The notes: generated from the letters alone by a model not told the origin. Positions 45,592 to 53,396 are shown, numbered from the stretch's first letter. The stretch: DNA of 64,000 nt from Dyella_B nitratireducens (GCF_049532905.1 NZ_CP064032.1:4836001-4900000), one strand, 5' to 3'. Numbers and translations: made by a program.

Positions 45592-46147
45592 CAATGTTCC
45601 CTGTGATCGCTCGTCGTTGTCGCTTCTGATTCATCGCCCATTCGCCGACTTCCGATTTCTTCCATGATCGCGTGATCGGATTCGGCTTTGGAAAGTCACG
45701 TCGGCATGCGACACGCTCCAGAAAGCCTCGGCGATTCGGCGAACCTTTCGCTGCGATCATACCGAGAAACATCGCGCACGCATCGGCGCATAACCAACGA
45801 TCACCATTGACCGTGGCAGCGATCATTGCATAGATGTCCGTCTTGCCCTCGATCATTGCTCCACCTAAGTTGATCGGTGCAGGTGCATCAAATGTGTGCT
45901 GGCAAAAGCGGCAGATTCGAGCTTCTTCCTTTACGAACTCGGCGCACTGTGGGCATTTTTTGAGGCCGCTCTCGATCTTAGCTTGATCAAGCCCCTTGTG
46001 ATCAGGCTTCAGCAGCAATGCATGTGGTGTTGCGATGATGAAAATCGCAGCACCATATAGCCACCACAATCCGAAAGAACGGCCTTTACTCTGAGCGATG
46101 AATGCTGGAAGTAATCCGATGACAGCTGCAATGATGAGAACGCCCAT
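45428..46147 (-). CDS. Membrane zinc-ribbon protein fused to an excisionase-type helix-turn-helix region
   Basis: A 239-codon frame with two parts. Residues 1-97: two hydrophobic helices and a zinc ribbon, KKCPQCAEFVKEEARICRFC. From residue 98 on: a DNA-binding-like block, DRWLCADACAMFLGMIAAKG ... DFPKPNPITRSWKKSEVGEW, as in AlpA/excisionase regulators. ATG 45856 at residue 98 has AGGTGGAG upstream, so this half may be a separate gene (45428-45856) whose original stop was lost. The last 60 residues overlap the DUF4224 gene and look out of frame, so the true end may have been near 45600. Confidence 0.5.
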   Translation of the reverse strand: MGVLIIAAVIGLLPAFIAQSKGRSFGLWWLYGAAIFIIATPHALLLKPDHKGLDQAKIESGLKKCPQCAEFVKEEARICRFCQHTFDAPAPINLGGAMIEGKTDIYAMIAATVNGDRWLCADACAMFLGMIAAKGSPNRRGFLERVACRRDFPKPNPITRSWKKSEVGEWAMNQKRQRRAITGNIDEPLPVLRRARRGDSHPPEAQTGRVLGAEWNPTLRRCPWLACSHSRSYRYRFRS

Positions 46148-46150
46148 AAT

Positions 46151-46495
46151 TCACCTCGAATACGTCTTGCCATCGGTGGAAATGAGATAAAGAGTTTCGC
46201 TGTACGGAAGTCGTGCGATGACGGTCATATTGCGCGCTACAGCCGCTATGGCAATCCCGCGACATATCAAGCTCACGCCGCTCATCATTCGATCGCACAT
46301 TGCGTCGGGGCTGTCGATAAACTTGGTTTTGTTTAAGCGCAGCATGACGATGGTGCGCCCTTCAGGGACAGCTCCAATCGGAGGCACAACGAAGATTGTC
46401 AGTTGCGTGTATGCGGCAATCGTAAGTGCACAGAAAACGATTAGCGCGATGAGCCAGCGCCGGCGGTGCCGCGGTCTTGCGTTGGTATCGTCCAT
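46151..46495 (-). CDS. Single-pass membrane protein of the island
   Basis: A 114-residue protein with a basic N terminus, one helix (WLIALIVFCALTIAAYTQLT) and an extracytoplasmic domain with a Cys pair (DAMCDRMM, SLICRGI). ATG 46495 follows AAGGGGG; the frame reaches 46540. Three bases separate its stop from the next gene, so the two form an operon with the DUF4224 gene. Unknown function. Confidence 0.6.
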   Translation of the reverse strand: MDDTNARPRHRRRWLIALIVFCALTIAAYTQLTIFVVPPIGAVPEGRTIVMLRLNKTKFIDSPDAMCDRMMSGVSLICRGIAIAAVARNMTVIARLPYSETLYLISTDGKTYSR

Positions 46496-46589
46496 ATACC
46501 CCCTTTCGACCATCAAAGCGCAATTGAGGGAAGTTGACAAGCGGCCTGCCAGGGAGCAATGTCAGCGAGTCCCTGCCAATTCGGGGACC

Positions 46590-46760
46590 AGGCGTGGAAA
46601 CCTGAGAATTAGTAGGCGCAACGGCGCCTATGGCGCTTTTTTTGTGCCCGTTGCGTCATGCCCGCTTTATGGTGGGCGTGCAGGGCAGCCTTGCGCTGAC
46701 CGGTTACCTACTAGCCGGCTTTCCACCCCTGCACGTCCGCCACCCTTGTCATGTCGACAT
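46590..46760 (+). promoter_or_regulatory. Structured leader with mutually exclusive hairpins (P4-like island leader)
   Basis: taggcgc/gcgccta (46613-46619, 46624-46630) competes with gcgcc-tat-ggcgc (46624-46628, 46632-46636), which is followed by seven T and would be an intrinsic terminator. Downstream, cgtgcaggg/ccctgcacg (46677-46685, 46727-46735) encloses accggt...gccggc. The whole stretch (atggcgctttttttgtgccc, then cccgctttatggtgggc) resembles leaders I know from P4-like elements, where immunity acts by premature termination. Overlapped by a weak plus-strand ORF, 46630-46884. Confidence 0.5.
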
Positions 46761-46796
46761 AGGTGCTTCTATCACCAGCGATTTGGAGGCGAAGTC

Positions 46797-47171
46797 ATGG
46801 ATTCATCCGCGGCAGATACCATTGTTGAAACCCTTTCAATTTCGAGCCCTGAGCCTATTTGGTATGAGAATGAGTGGGCGCTAAGCGGATGGAGTGATGC
46901 AATCTCCCGCCGCATGGCCTCACTCCAAGAAAAGATCTGCGGGCTTGAGGGAATATTAAATCTCTTCGATGCCGATGCTAGGAACAAGCTTCTTGCAGAT
47001 GACAAAGAAGGAATCGCCTACACCCCTCTAAGCGCGTATGTAGTCGAAGGATTGCAATGCGCCCAAAGAGCTCTGCTCAAAGATTTGGTATCTGAAATAG
47101 AGGTGCTAAAGGGGTGGGGCCGCAAGCATGGCACTTGCATCATTGAGGTTTCTCAACGGGCCGATGATTAG
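46797..47171 (+). CDS. Unknown island protein 1
   Basis: A 124-residue, largely helical acidic protein; helices around SDAISRRMASLQEKICGLEG and VVEGLQCAQRALLKDLVSEI suggest a coiled coil. ATG 46797 has TTGGAGG upstream; the longer frame to 46218 is spurious. First gene after the structured leader. No family recognised. Confidence 0.65.
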   Translation: MDSSAADTIVETLSISSPEPIWYENEWALSGWSDAISRRMASLQEKICGLEGILNLFDADARNKLLADDKEGIAYTPLSAYVVEGLQCAQRALLKDLVSEIEVLKGWGRKHGTCIIEVSQRADD

Positions 47172-47287
47172 AACTGCATTTGTTTCCAAATGCATCAGCA
47201 TGCTTGTTGCCGCGCCTAGAACCGCCATCCGAAAGCCGGGCGCCTTCCCTGGCTGGCGCGACGCTATTGAAGGATCAAAAGGGATCT

Positions 47288-47749
47288 ATGATGAGCGCAA
47301 ATTTCACGATCAAAGATATCGTTAGCGACGATAGCGGGGTAGCTTCCTTTGACGCCGCAGCCGGCAGTTACTACGTTCCACCACCAGCGCGAAATGTAGT
47401 GAGGGATTTTATGTGGCGCTTGTATGGTGCGCTGGAAAGTGCCTCCCTTGGCGCTGCCGTATGCTCGGGGCAATGCAACGAAAAGGCCTTTGACACACTT
47501 AGGAAAAATCTCGACACCGTGCTAAGGATTCTCGACTTGGAAAGAATTCAGTCTGAGATCCATGCCATTCTGAAAGAGTGCCGGGACGTAAGTTACGAGC
47601 GCGAAGAGAGTTTGCGCCGTCAGCTTTACGATGCCGGAGATGCTGTTAGAGAGTTGAGGCACGAACTCGACGAATTGAAGCGGCAAACATACCTTTTTGG
47701 CCGCATCCAAGAGGATTCGTGGCCGGATTCTGCACAAGATCCAATCTAA
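47288..47749 (+). CDS. Unknown island protein 2, coiled coil
   Basis: A 153-residue protein with a long C-terminal coiled coil (residues 75-135: LRILDLERIQSEIHAILKEC ... AVRELRHELDELKRQTYLFG). Start ATG 47288 or 47291. Located 116 bases after the first unknown gene, same direction. Function unknown. Confidence 0.6.
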   Translation: MMSANFTIKDIVSDDSGVASFDAAAGSYYVPPPARNVVRDFMWRLYGALESASLGAAVCSGQCNEKAFDTLRKNLDTVLRILDLERIQSEIHAILKECRDVSYEREESLRRQLYDAGDAVRELRHELDELKRQTYLFGRIQEDSWPDSAQDPI

Positions 47750-47828
47750 ATCACCGCATCTGGGTCTGCCGACCAAAACCGAGCACTGCACACGCTGGAG
47801 CGGTGCTCTTATCAGGGCATGAGAGACA

Positions 47829-48719
47829 ATGGCTAGTTCGAAAGAGAGAAATCCGGCCTGGGTTGCAAAGGCAAAGTCCGATGCGGCGTCTTCCTTTTTT
47901 GCTGCAGGTGACGAGCATCATGATCGTCTAATTCAAATCGTCAATGATCTTGCGTCAGCCAAGGGAATTGCCAGCGCCTGGAAGTCTCTTGAAAAGCGGT
48001 TCGAAGATTTCGAACAAAGGCGAAAACTCTCTTTTCAGAACAAGGCTGAGGCACTAAGGTCGTTTGACGAAGTCCATGCGGCTCTTTCGTCGCATGGGCT
48101 TCAGCCAATTCCTTCCGAAATGCATGTTCATCTTTTAGCTGATGCATGCTTTCGAGCGCATGACGGGTTCAAAGGGTTCGTCGCGCTTTCAGGACAAGAG
48201 CAAAGCGACGCTGCAAAGAAGGTGGCCAAGCAGGCAAAAGAGCTTGCCAAAACACTATCGATCCTGGTCCATCCTATCTTTGGGCTGCCCGAAGAGTTTG
48301 ATTTGGACGACGCAGCATTGGATATCCATCAAGATCACTACCGGCGCTGGCGAAGCATGTATGCAAACGAGAATCTATGGAATAAGGATTGGCACGCTGG
48401 ATATTGCGCCGGCGGCTTTGACTTTGCTCAGGTAACTGCAAATGAGCTTCCCAGGCTGTTGGCCAAATTGGCAGAAGGGGCCGAGATCTGGGGGAAAAAA
48501 CCTCCATCGATCGCGAAACCAAAGAGCGAGGATGCGCACCGCACATACTTCATCAAATGCCTAGCTTCGTACTTTGCGGAACAATACGGTGATCCAATGG
48601 AAAAATCCGCACTTGCTTTCACCAAGGTCTTCTTCAAGAGCGCCTCCACACTCACTGTGTCGAGTATTAAGGAAATGACAACCGTGAAAAGAAAGCGCAG
48701 CCGGGCAAGTCGCCAATAA
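47829..48719 (+). CDS. Unknown island protein 3
   Basis: A 296-residue soluble protein. N-terminal two-thirds is helical (EKRFEDFEQRRKLSFQNKAE; LSGQEQSDAAKKVAKQAKEL), the C-terminal part is mixed with many Lys/Ser and a basic tail (KRKRSRASRQ). No enzyme motif seen. Third in a row after the structured leader and before AlpA. Confidence 0.65.
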   Translation: MASSKERNPAWVAKAKSDAASSFFAAGDEHHDRLIQIVNDLASAKGIASAWKSLEKRFEDFEQRRKLSFQNKAEALRSFDEVHAALSSHGLQPIPSEMHVHLLADACFRAHDGFKGFVALSGQEQSDAAKKVAKQAKELAKTLSILVHPIFGLPEEFDLDDAALDIHQDHYRRWRSMYANENLWNKDWHAGYCAGGFDFAQVTANELPRLLAKLAEGAEIWGKKPPSIAKPKSEDAHRTYFIKCLASYFAEQYGDPMEKSALAFTKVFFKSASTLTVSSIKEMTTVKRKRSRASRQ

Positions 48720-48790
48720 ATCGGTAGTTGCCCGAGCTTTCGGCGAGGAATTCAGCATGAAGATAGCCCCACTGAATACGGAGCTATCCA

Positions 48791-49024
48791 ATGCAATCCA
48801 ATGCCGTTTTGGCCACAATCGAAGACGCAAAGCCCATACGGTTCCTGCGTATTCGCGCCACATGCGACCGTACGGGCCTTTCCCGGTCCATGATTTACCG
48901 CCTCGAGGCGCTCGGTCAGTTCCCCAAGCACGTCAAGCTCACGGAGTCCTGCTCGGCCTGGATTGAATCCGAGGTCGACCGTTGGGCAGCTGCGCGCGTC
49001 GCTGCCTCGCGCGGGGCTGCGTAA
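48791..49024 (+). CDS. AlpA-family regulator/excisionase
   Basis: A 77-residue winged-helix protein: FLRIRATCDRTGLSRSMIYR then LGQFPKHVKLTESCSAWIES and EVDRWAAARVA, the AlpA signature. AlpA regulators activate excision in P4-like islands. Its stop overlaps the next start (TAATG). Confidence 0.9.
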   Translation: MQSNAVLATIEDAKPIRFLRIRATCDRTGLSRSMIYRLEALGQFPKHVKLTESCSAWIESEVDRWAAARVAASRGAA

Positions 49025-49242
49025 TGCCCGCCACCAATCGCCCGTTGGACGAAGTCGACGCGCAATTGCTGTCGGCATGTCACAGCCTGGGTGCGCTGGC
49101 TGATCACATCGCTACCCACGGCCTGCAGGAACAGCTGCTGATTAATCTGGAGCGCGTGGCAATCGGCTTTCGCCGCTTGCTGGTGGAACGCTGCGCGACC
49201 ATGGCGGCCATGAAAGTCACCTGCGCTCCCGAGGTGCTGTGA
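49024..49242 (+). CDS. Small conserved-type island protein
   Basis: A 72-residue helical protein (RPLDEVDAQLLSACHSLGAL; NLERVAIGFRRLLVERC). ATG 49024 overlaps the AlpA stop, and its own stop overlaps the rep start (TGATG), so it belongs to the AlpA-rep operon. Function unknown. Confidence 0.7.
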   Translation: MPATNRPLDEVDAQLLSACHSLGALADHIATHGLQEQLLINLERVAIGFRRLLVERCATMAAMKVTCAPEVL

Positions 49243-50060
49243 TGCGCGAATACGGCCAGGTTCAATCCGCCTTCTGGCAATCGTCCGATGCAGCGGCGTG
49301 GAGCGATACCGGCAAGCTGCTGGCGCTCTACCTGCTGACCGGTCCCCATGCAAACGGCATCGGCTGTTATCGCCTTCCCAACGGCTATGTGATGGCCGAT
49401 TTGGGATGGGATACCGAAACCGTTTCGAAAGGGTTGCAGGAACTGTCTGCAAGCGGTTTTGCATACCGTTTCAACGACGTTGTTTTTTTGCCCAACTTCC
49501 TGCGCTGGAATCGGATCGCCAACGGGAACATCGCCAAGGCACGTTTTGCCGAATTCAGCGCGCTCCCGAAGGGTGAGGCGAAAACCCGCGTAGCCCGCGC
49601 CATGCTGGAGTTTTCGGACTTCTGGACGGCAGAAGATCAAACCGTTCTGGAAACCATTTCGGAAACCCTTCCCGAAGGGTATGCCAACCAGAACCAAACC
49701 CAACCCAACCAAACCAAACCCAATACTCGTCATCGTGCCGATGACGGACGGACGGATCGGTTCGATCAATTCTGGTCCACCTATCCCCGTCACCAGGGCA
49801 AGAAAGCGGCCGCAAAGGCCTTCGCCAAGGTCGCACCGGATGACGAGTTGCTGGAAGTCATGTTGGCCGCAGTGGCGCGTCAGCGGACGTGCGATCAATG
49901 GCAGCGCGATGGTGGGCAGTTCGTCCCCCATGCCGCGACCTGGCTCAACGGTCGCCGCTGGGAGGACGAAGCGCCTCCGACTGCCCAGGGCGGCCAACAC
50001 GCAAGCGCGAGTTCCCCTGCCAGCGCGAACAGTGACCACGTGCTGCGGAGGGCGATCTGA
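49242..50060 (+). CDS. Replication-initiation/replisome-organiser-like protein
   Basis: A 272-residue protein in two domains joined by a Gln/Asn/Pro linker (residues 147-165). The N-terminal half (QVQSAFWQSSDAAAWSDTGK ... FLPNFLRWNRIANGNIAKAR) looks like the winged-helix domain of phage replisome organisers/DnaD-type proteins; the C-terminal block FDQFWSTYPRHQGKKAAAKA and FVPHAATWLNGRRWED is common at the end of such proteins. The linker-coding DNA contains short direct repeats (49687-49725), as in lambda O. Confidence 0.75.
   Translation: MREYGQVQSAFWQSSDAAAWSDTGKLLALYLLTGPHANGIGCYRLPNGYVMADLGWDTETVSKGLQELSASGFAYRFNDVVFLPNFLRWNRIANGNIAKARFAEFSALPKGEAKTRVARAMLEFSDFWTAEDQTVLETISETLPEGYANQNQTQPNQTKPNTRHRADDGRTDRFDQFWSTYPRHQGKKAAAKAFAKVAPDDELLEVMLAAVARQRTCDQWQRDGGQFVPHAATWLNGRRWEDEAPPTAQGGQHASASSPASANSDHVLRRAI
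49687..49725. repeat. Iteron-like C/A-rich direct repeats inside the rep gene
   Basis: About four overlapping copies of accaaaccca/accca-type units on the plus strand, coding for the interdomain linker of the replication protein. Position inside the initiator gene parallels lambda ori within O. Could equally be a plain low-complexity linker. Confidence 0.4.
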
Positions 50061-50175
50061 TGCGCGCGACGGAAATTGCGCAGCGCCTCGTTGACCACAA
50101 AGAAAAAGGCCGAGACCGAGGGTGAGGCTGAATCGAACGATGCCGACAACCAAGCCAACGATTCACAGTCCTAAG
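50060..50175 (+). pseudogene. Truncated gene remnant after rep
   Basis: ATG 50060 (overlapping the rep stop) opens MRATEIAQRLVDHKEKGRDR then stops at 50125, while another frame continues KKAETEGEAESNDADNQAND up to a stop at 50175. This looks like the two ends of one gene joined by a deletion or frameshift. A terminator follows. Confidence 0.4.
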
Positions 50176-50198
50176 CCATCATCCGGTCGAACGTACCA

Positions 50199-50228
50199 AG
50201 GGCCAACCTTGAAAGGGGTTGGCCTTTT
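50199..50228 (+). terminator. Intrinsic terminator of the AlpA-rep operon
   Basis: Stem ggccaacc/ggttggcc (50201-50208, 50217-50224) followed by TTTT. Confidence 0.75.
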
Positions 50229-50290
50229 CATTTGCTTCGGTTTGCATGCGGATAGCAGACCCTTGTCCCGCATGTGTTATGAGCGCTGAG

Positions 50291-50599
50291 CTATTTAAGC
50301 CACCGCGACACCCCGCCATGATGCGAACAGGTGCCACTGTGATGCAGGCTGAAGCTGTAACTGCCATCGCGGCACTGCGCGGAAGCGTCAGGTGGGACAG
50401 CCCCCGAAACTGTATGGCCAGGCCTGTGTACGACCACGCCATCCCGATTGACGTAGGTGCCCTGCTCTATCAGTTGGGTTGAGCCATTTGTGACACTGCG
50501 CGTCCCTTGCTGCAGAGTGTCAGGCTGTACATTTTGAGCTAAAGCGGTGGCGTTAAGTCCAAGCGCCAGCACGAAAAACAAGCGATTCCGGATATGCAT
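50291..50599 (-). CDS. DUF3761 secreted protein
   Basis: A 102-residue exported protein (signal peptide NRLFFVLALGLNATALAQ). The end SAQCRDGSYSFSLHHSGTCS followed by HHGGVSRWL is the DUF3761 signature, a Cys/His-rich motif of unknown function. Monocistronic, transcribed against the rest of the island's right part. Confidence 0.85.
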   Translation of the reverse strand: MHIRNRLFFVLALGLNATALAQNVQPDTLQQGTRSVTNGSTQLIEQGTYVNRDGVVVHRPGHTVSGAVPPDASAQCRDGSYSFSLHHSGTCSHHGGVSRWLK

Positions 50600-50755
50600 A
50601 TGCCCCCTTATGCGTTCCTTATCAAGGACATTGATGCAAGGGATTTGCCACTCGCGCGAGGCGCATGGACACTTGTAGGTTGCGAGGGCGGAACACTACT
50701 CAGCGACCGAGAGGGGCGCTAAGGTAAAGGGCACTGCAAGAATCGGGGATTGTTC

Positions 50756-51583
50756 ATGGATATGGAATTCGGTGATTACATAATCCGCGTCGAGGATATT
50801 TCATCAAACGCTGTGCCAGAGGGTAAATACGTAGCCCGCTGGAATGTCTTTGGTATCCCTGATAAACAATCAGGCAAGCCCGTTGCATTTGGAGTTTGCG
50901 ATCTACAGACTTCCAAAGAAATTGCTGACCATGCGGCGGCCGCCGCGGCGATAAATTGGATCAAGCAGTCGAATGCTTCTAAAGAGGATGCCAAAATTGC
51001 TCTTTTGCAAGAGATTGGCCTCAACGAAAGGCATTTTAATTCGCTTCAATCCGAGTATCGAAAACTCGCCTCAGGATGGATGCTTGCGGCCCTCGGCGCA
51101 CTCGGCTGGATTCATGCGCACCCCACTCCTAGTGAAAATGCAAAAATCGCGTTTACGTTAGCTATCGGGAGTGCTATTGGCGTTTTCGTCCTATGGGTGC
51201 TTGATCAAAAGATTTATCATCGACTACTTGAGGGAAGCTTCAAGTCAGCGATGGCAATAGAAGAACAATTCCATCTAGGCTGTGAGCTCCCTCATAAGAA
51301 CATGGAAGAATTGGTAGGAAAGGGAGAAGTTGCGCGAAAGGCAAAGCTTTTTTATGGATTAATTGCAAGCGCCAGCCCAGCTTGCGCTCTCTTTCTCGAA
51401 TGGCGGGATCTTCGGGCGCAACATTTAGCTTTACTCTTGGTATTATCGATTTCTGCCATTTATTGTGTGTTATGGGCTGTCAAAGAAGATGTTTGCATTG
51501 GGCTGGAAAGGCGAGGCTGGCGAACAAAGGCCGAAGAGCCTCGGCAATATTCCGCACCGAGTTCGACATCTCAGTCACGATGA
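50756..51583 (+). CDS. Unknown four-helix membrane protein near the island's right end
   Basis: A 275-residue protein: a soluble N-terminal domain of about 100 residues (GDYIIRVEDISSNAVPEGKY), two helices (GWMLAALGALGWIHAH; IAFTLAIGSAIGVFVLWVLD), a cytosolic helical loop, and two more helices (LIASASPACALFL; LALLLVLSISAIYCVLW). ATG 50756 preferred over TTG 50750. No family recognised. Such a single gene between the replication module and the att end is a usual cargo position. Confidence 0.65.
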   Translation: MDMEFGDYIIRVEDISSNAVPEGKYVARWNVFGIPDKQSGKPVAFGVCDLQTSKEIADHAAAAAAINWIKQSNASKEDAKIALLQEIGLNERHFNSLQSEYRKLASGWMLAALGALGWIHAHPTPSENAKIAFTLAIGSAIGVFVLWVLDQKIYHRLLEGSFKSAMAIEEQFHLGCELPHKNMEELVGKGEVARKAKLFYGLIASASPACALFLEWRDLRAQHLALLLVLSISAIYCVLWAVKEDVCIGLERRGWRTKAEEPRQYSAPSSTSQSR

Positions 51584-52049
51584 TTACCAATCCGCACAAA
51601 CCGCTTCCGTCTGCGTGTTACGAAAATTAGCGGCACGACATACTCATGCATTTACTCGAAGCATGTTCACAGAACTGGATACGCGCTCACTTGCGCAATT
51701 GCTGTGAACCAGTGACTGGCGCCCTTTGATGCGGAATCGCCGGCCGACCGTGACATGAGGGGTGAAACCCGGACTCCCCCAATGCGCCGGGTAGGCAGCA
51801 GAGATCCTGGCTTCCATGCCGGTGATCGATCCGGCGACTCCGGTCGCAGAAATACGAGGGCGTGGAGGAAGCGGATGTGAAGGCGGCCAATTGGAGATTG
51901 CGGACCGGTACGCGCGACTTGAGCTCGGAATCTGGTTACACCCCATTAACAAACTGATCGGTATAGTTATCCCATGTCGAGAGACATCAGTCCCACCGCC
52001 TAGCTAGGTCTCCCCTCCCGGCGAAGCAAAGTAAAGACGGATGACCCAA
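51584..52049. other. Gap without a supportable gene
   Basis: 466 bases. Frames over 51644-51952 (minus) and 51816-52007 (plus) lack motifs and codon bias. The following terminator at 52050 suggests that a gene once ended here. Confidence 0.35.
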
Positions 52050-52078
52050 AGCCCGCGAGCCCCCTCGCGGGTTTTTTA
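52050..52078 (+). terminator. Intrinsic terminator at the island's right end
   Basis: Stem cccgcgag/ctcgcggg, loop cccc, then six T. Confidence 0.8.
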
Positions 52079-52099
52079 TTGCGGGTAACGCGATGCGCC

Positions 52100-52122
52100 T
52101 GGGGGTAACTTTGGGGGTATAT
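52100..52122. promoter_or_regulatory. Right integrase arm-type sites (GGGGGTA repeats)
   Basis: tgggggtaactttgggggta matches the left-end tgggggtaggtttaggggta in 16 of 20 positions, in the same orientation, 14 kb away. It marks the right arm of the island. Confidence 0.6.
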
Positions 52123-52344
52123 GAAAACATAGGCATGGCTATAGAATTTTAGAATCAGTGTCTTATGACACGTATTCCGGTGCACCCATATCTTTTGATT
52201 AGATCAGCGCGCAGCTCCGCTTGGCCACAGTGTTGGCGCAAGCGTACCTTTTCCGCTCGAACGGCAGGTTTTCCCCAAGCTGCTGTTGGCGCTGTGGCGT
52301 TTTCGCTAGTCAGAACATCATCAACGCAGGCGCAGGCCTGCTCG

Positions 52345-52515
52345 TCACGCTGGCTCTTTCAGGGTAACGCGGCTCTTGAACGCGACTTCGGTTTCGAGAT
52401 AGAGGCCGGACCACGGGTCGAGTACATACCCCTCTGCAGGTTCGGTTGAGACACGACGGGTTTCGGTGTCTTGATCCACGGTGGTGGGCGGCAGGTCAAA
52501 CATCGTCGGATCCAT
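52345..52515 (-). CDS. Small acidic protein
   Basis: A 56-residue frame preceded by GAGGAATGTTT at 52515: begins MDPTMFDLPPTTVDQDTETR and contains EGYVLDPWSGLYLETEV. GC-biased codons suggest a real core gene. No family recognised; it lies between the island end and the HxlR gene. Confidence 0.5.
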   Translation of the reverse strand: MDPTMFDLPPTTVDQDTETRRVSTEPAEGYVLDPWSGLYLETEVAFKSRVTLKEPA

Positions 52516-52794
52516 AAACATTCCTCGATGGTGCGTCGCGGAAGTTCAGGCTAGCGGTCTGCTCGTTCGTATCCGGTTAAAGGGTTCGGCGGTTTTTGCA
52601 TACGCGAAATTTATGACCCGGTCGTTCCTGCGAGCTGCTAGGTGATGGGCATGCGGCGCGCCATCGGCATCTGAGCGGTTTTCTTTGGTGGATAGCATTC
52701 CGCTAGCGAAAAACGCCGGAATGCAACGCATGGCAATGACAAGATTTCAAATATTTTCAATGGCTTGCTTGGTATGAGTGGGCTTCCTTGATCT

Positions 52795-52819
52795 AGTAAC
52801 TTGCATAATGATAGTTACT
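52795..52819. promoter_or_regulatory. Candidate HxlR operator
   Basis: The inverted repeat agtaact (52795-52801) / agttact (52813-52819) with an 11-base centre overlaps a -10-like cataat. HxlR regulators bind such short palindromes near their own promoter. Confidence 0.5.
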
Positions 52820-52868
52820 TGGCGCATGATCTGCGTCCATGCAATGCCTGCCTGGGTAGTAAAGCGCC

Positions 52869-53396
52869 ATGCAAAGAACCAGCTTTGACGATATGCGATG
52901 CCCGATCGCGCGCAGCCTTGAGCGCGTTGGCGAGTGGTGGAGCATCCTGATCCTGCGCGACGCCATGCTCGGCATGACGCGTTTTGATGATTTTCAGGCC
53001 AGCCTCGGCATCGCGCCGAACATGCTCACGCGCCGGCTGCGTGCGTTGACCGATGCCGGCCTGCTGGAGCGCGTCCGCTACAGCGAAAAGCCGCCGCGCT
53101 ACGAATACGTGCTCACCCCACGCGGACGCGATTTCCGTCCCGTGCTGGTGGCCCTGATGGCATGGGGTAATCGTCATTTCGCCGTCGAAGGGCAGGCCAT
53201 GCAGCTGATCGATGAACTCACCGGCGACATCGTCGAGCCAGTGATGGTCGACGCCAAAACGGGCGAACCCATCGATCGCGCACGCCACGCCATGCATGCG
53301 GGGCCTGCCGCTGACGAGCGCACTCACGCCCGCGTCGAAGCCTATTTGCAGCGGCGCGCGCAACAGCACGCTGCGTCGAAAACCTCATCGCAGTAA
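52869..53396 (+). CDS. HxlR-family transcriptional regulator
   Basis: A 175-residue winged-helix regulator. CPIARSLERVGEWWSILILR opens the family domain; FDDFQASLGIAPNMLTRRLR is the recognition helix and YSEKPPRYEYVLTPRGRDF the wing. A C-terminal 60-residue extension follows. It heads the emrA-emrB-outer-membrane-factor operon and probably senses a toxic compound or redox signal through its single Cys (residue 11). Confidence 0.92.
   Translation: MQRTSFDDMRCPIARSLERVGEWWSILILRDAMLGMTRFDDFQASLGIAPNMLTRRLRALTDAGLLERVRYSEKPPRYEYVLTPRGRDFRPVLVALMAWGNRHFAVEGQAMQLIDELTGDIVEPVMVDAKTGEPIDRARHAMHAGPAADERTHARVEAYLQRRAQQHAASKTSSQ

Larger units (their letters stand above)
37739..52190. mobile_element. 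Integrative genomic island next to tRNA-Met (satellite/P4-like features)
   Basis: Left end: tRNA-Met, then an integrase transcribed away from it. Right end: arm-like repeats (52100-52122) matching those beside the integrase. Interior: AlpA and other excisionase-type proteins, a replication-initiation protein, a structured leader like those of P4-like elements, and many unknown ORFs whose codon use is less GC-rich than the flanks. No capsid, portal, terminase or conjugation gene is seen. The right boundary is uncertain by a few hundred bases; cacccata at 52183-52190 is the only trace of the tRNA 3' end. Confidence 0.75.

Noticed and set aside
46630..46884. 84-codon plus-strand frame in the island leader as a protein
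   Set aside because: It runs through the T7 terminator region and all hairpins and overlaps the next gene; similar frames are annotated in P4-like leaders, but the RNA structure explains the conservation better.
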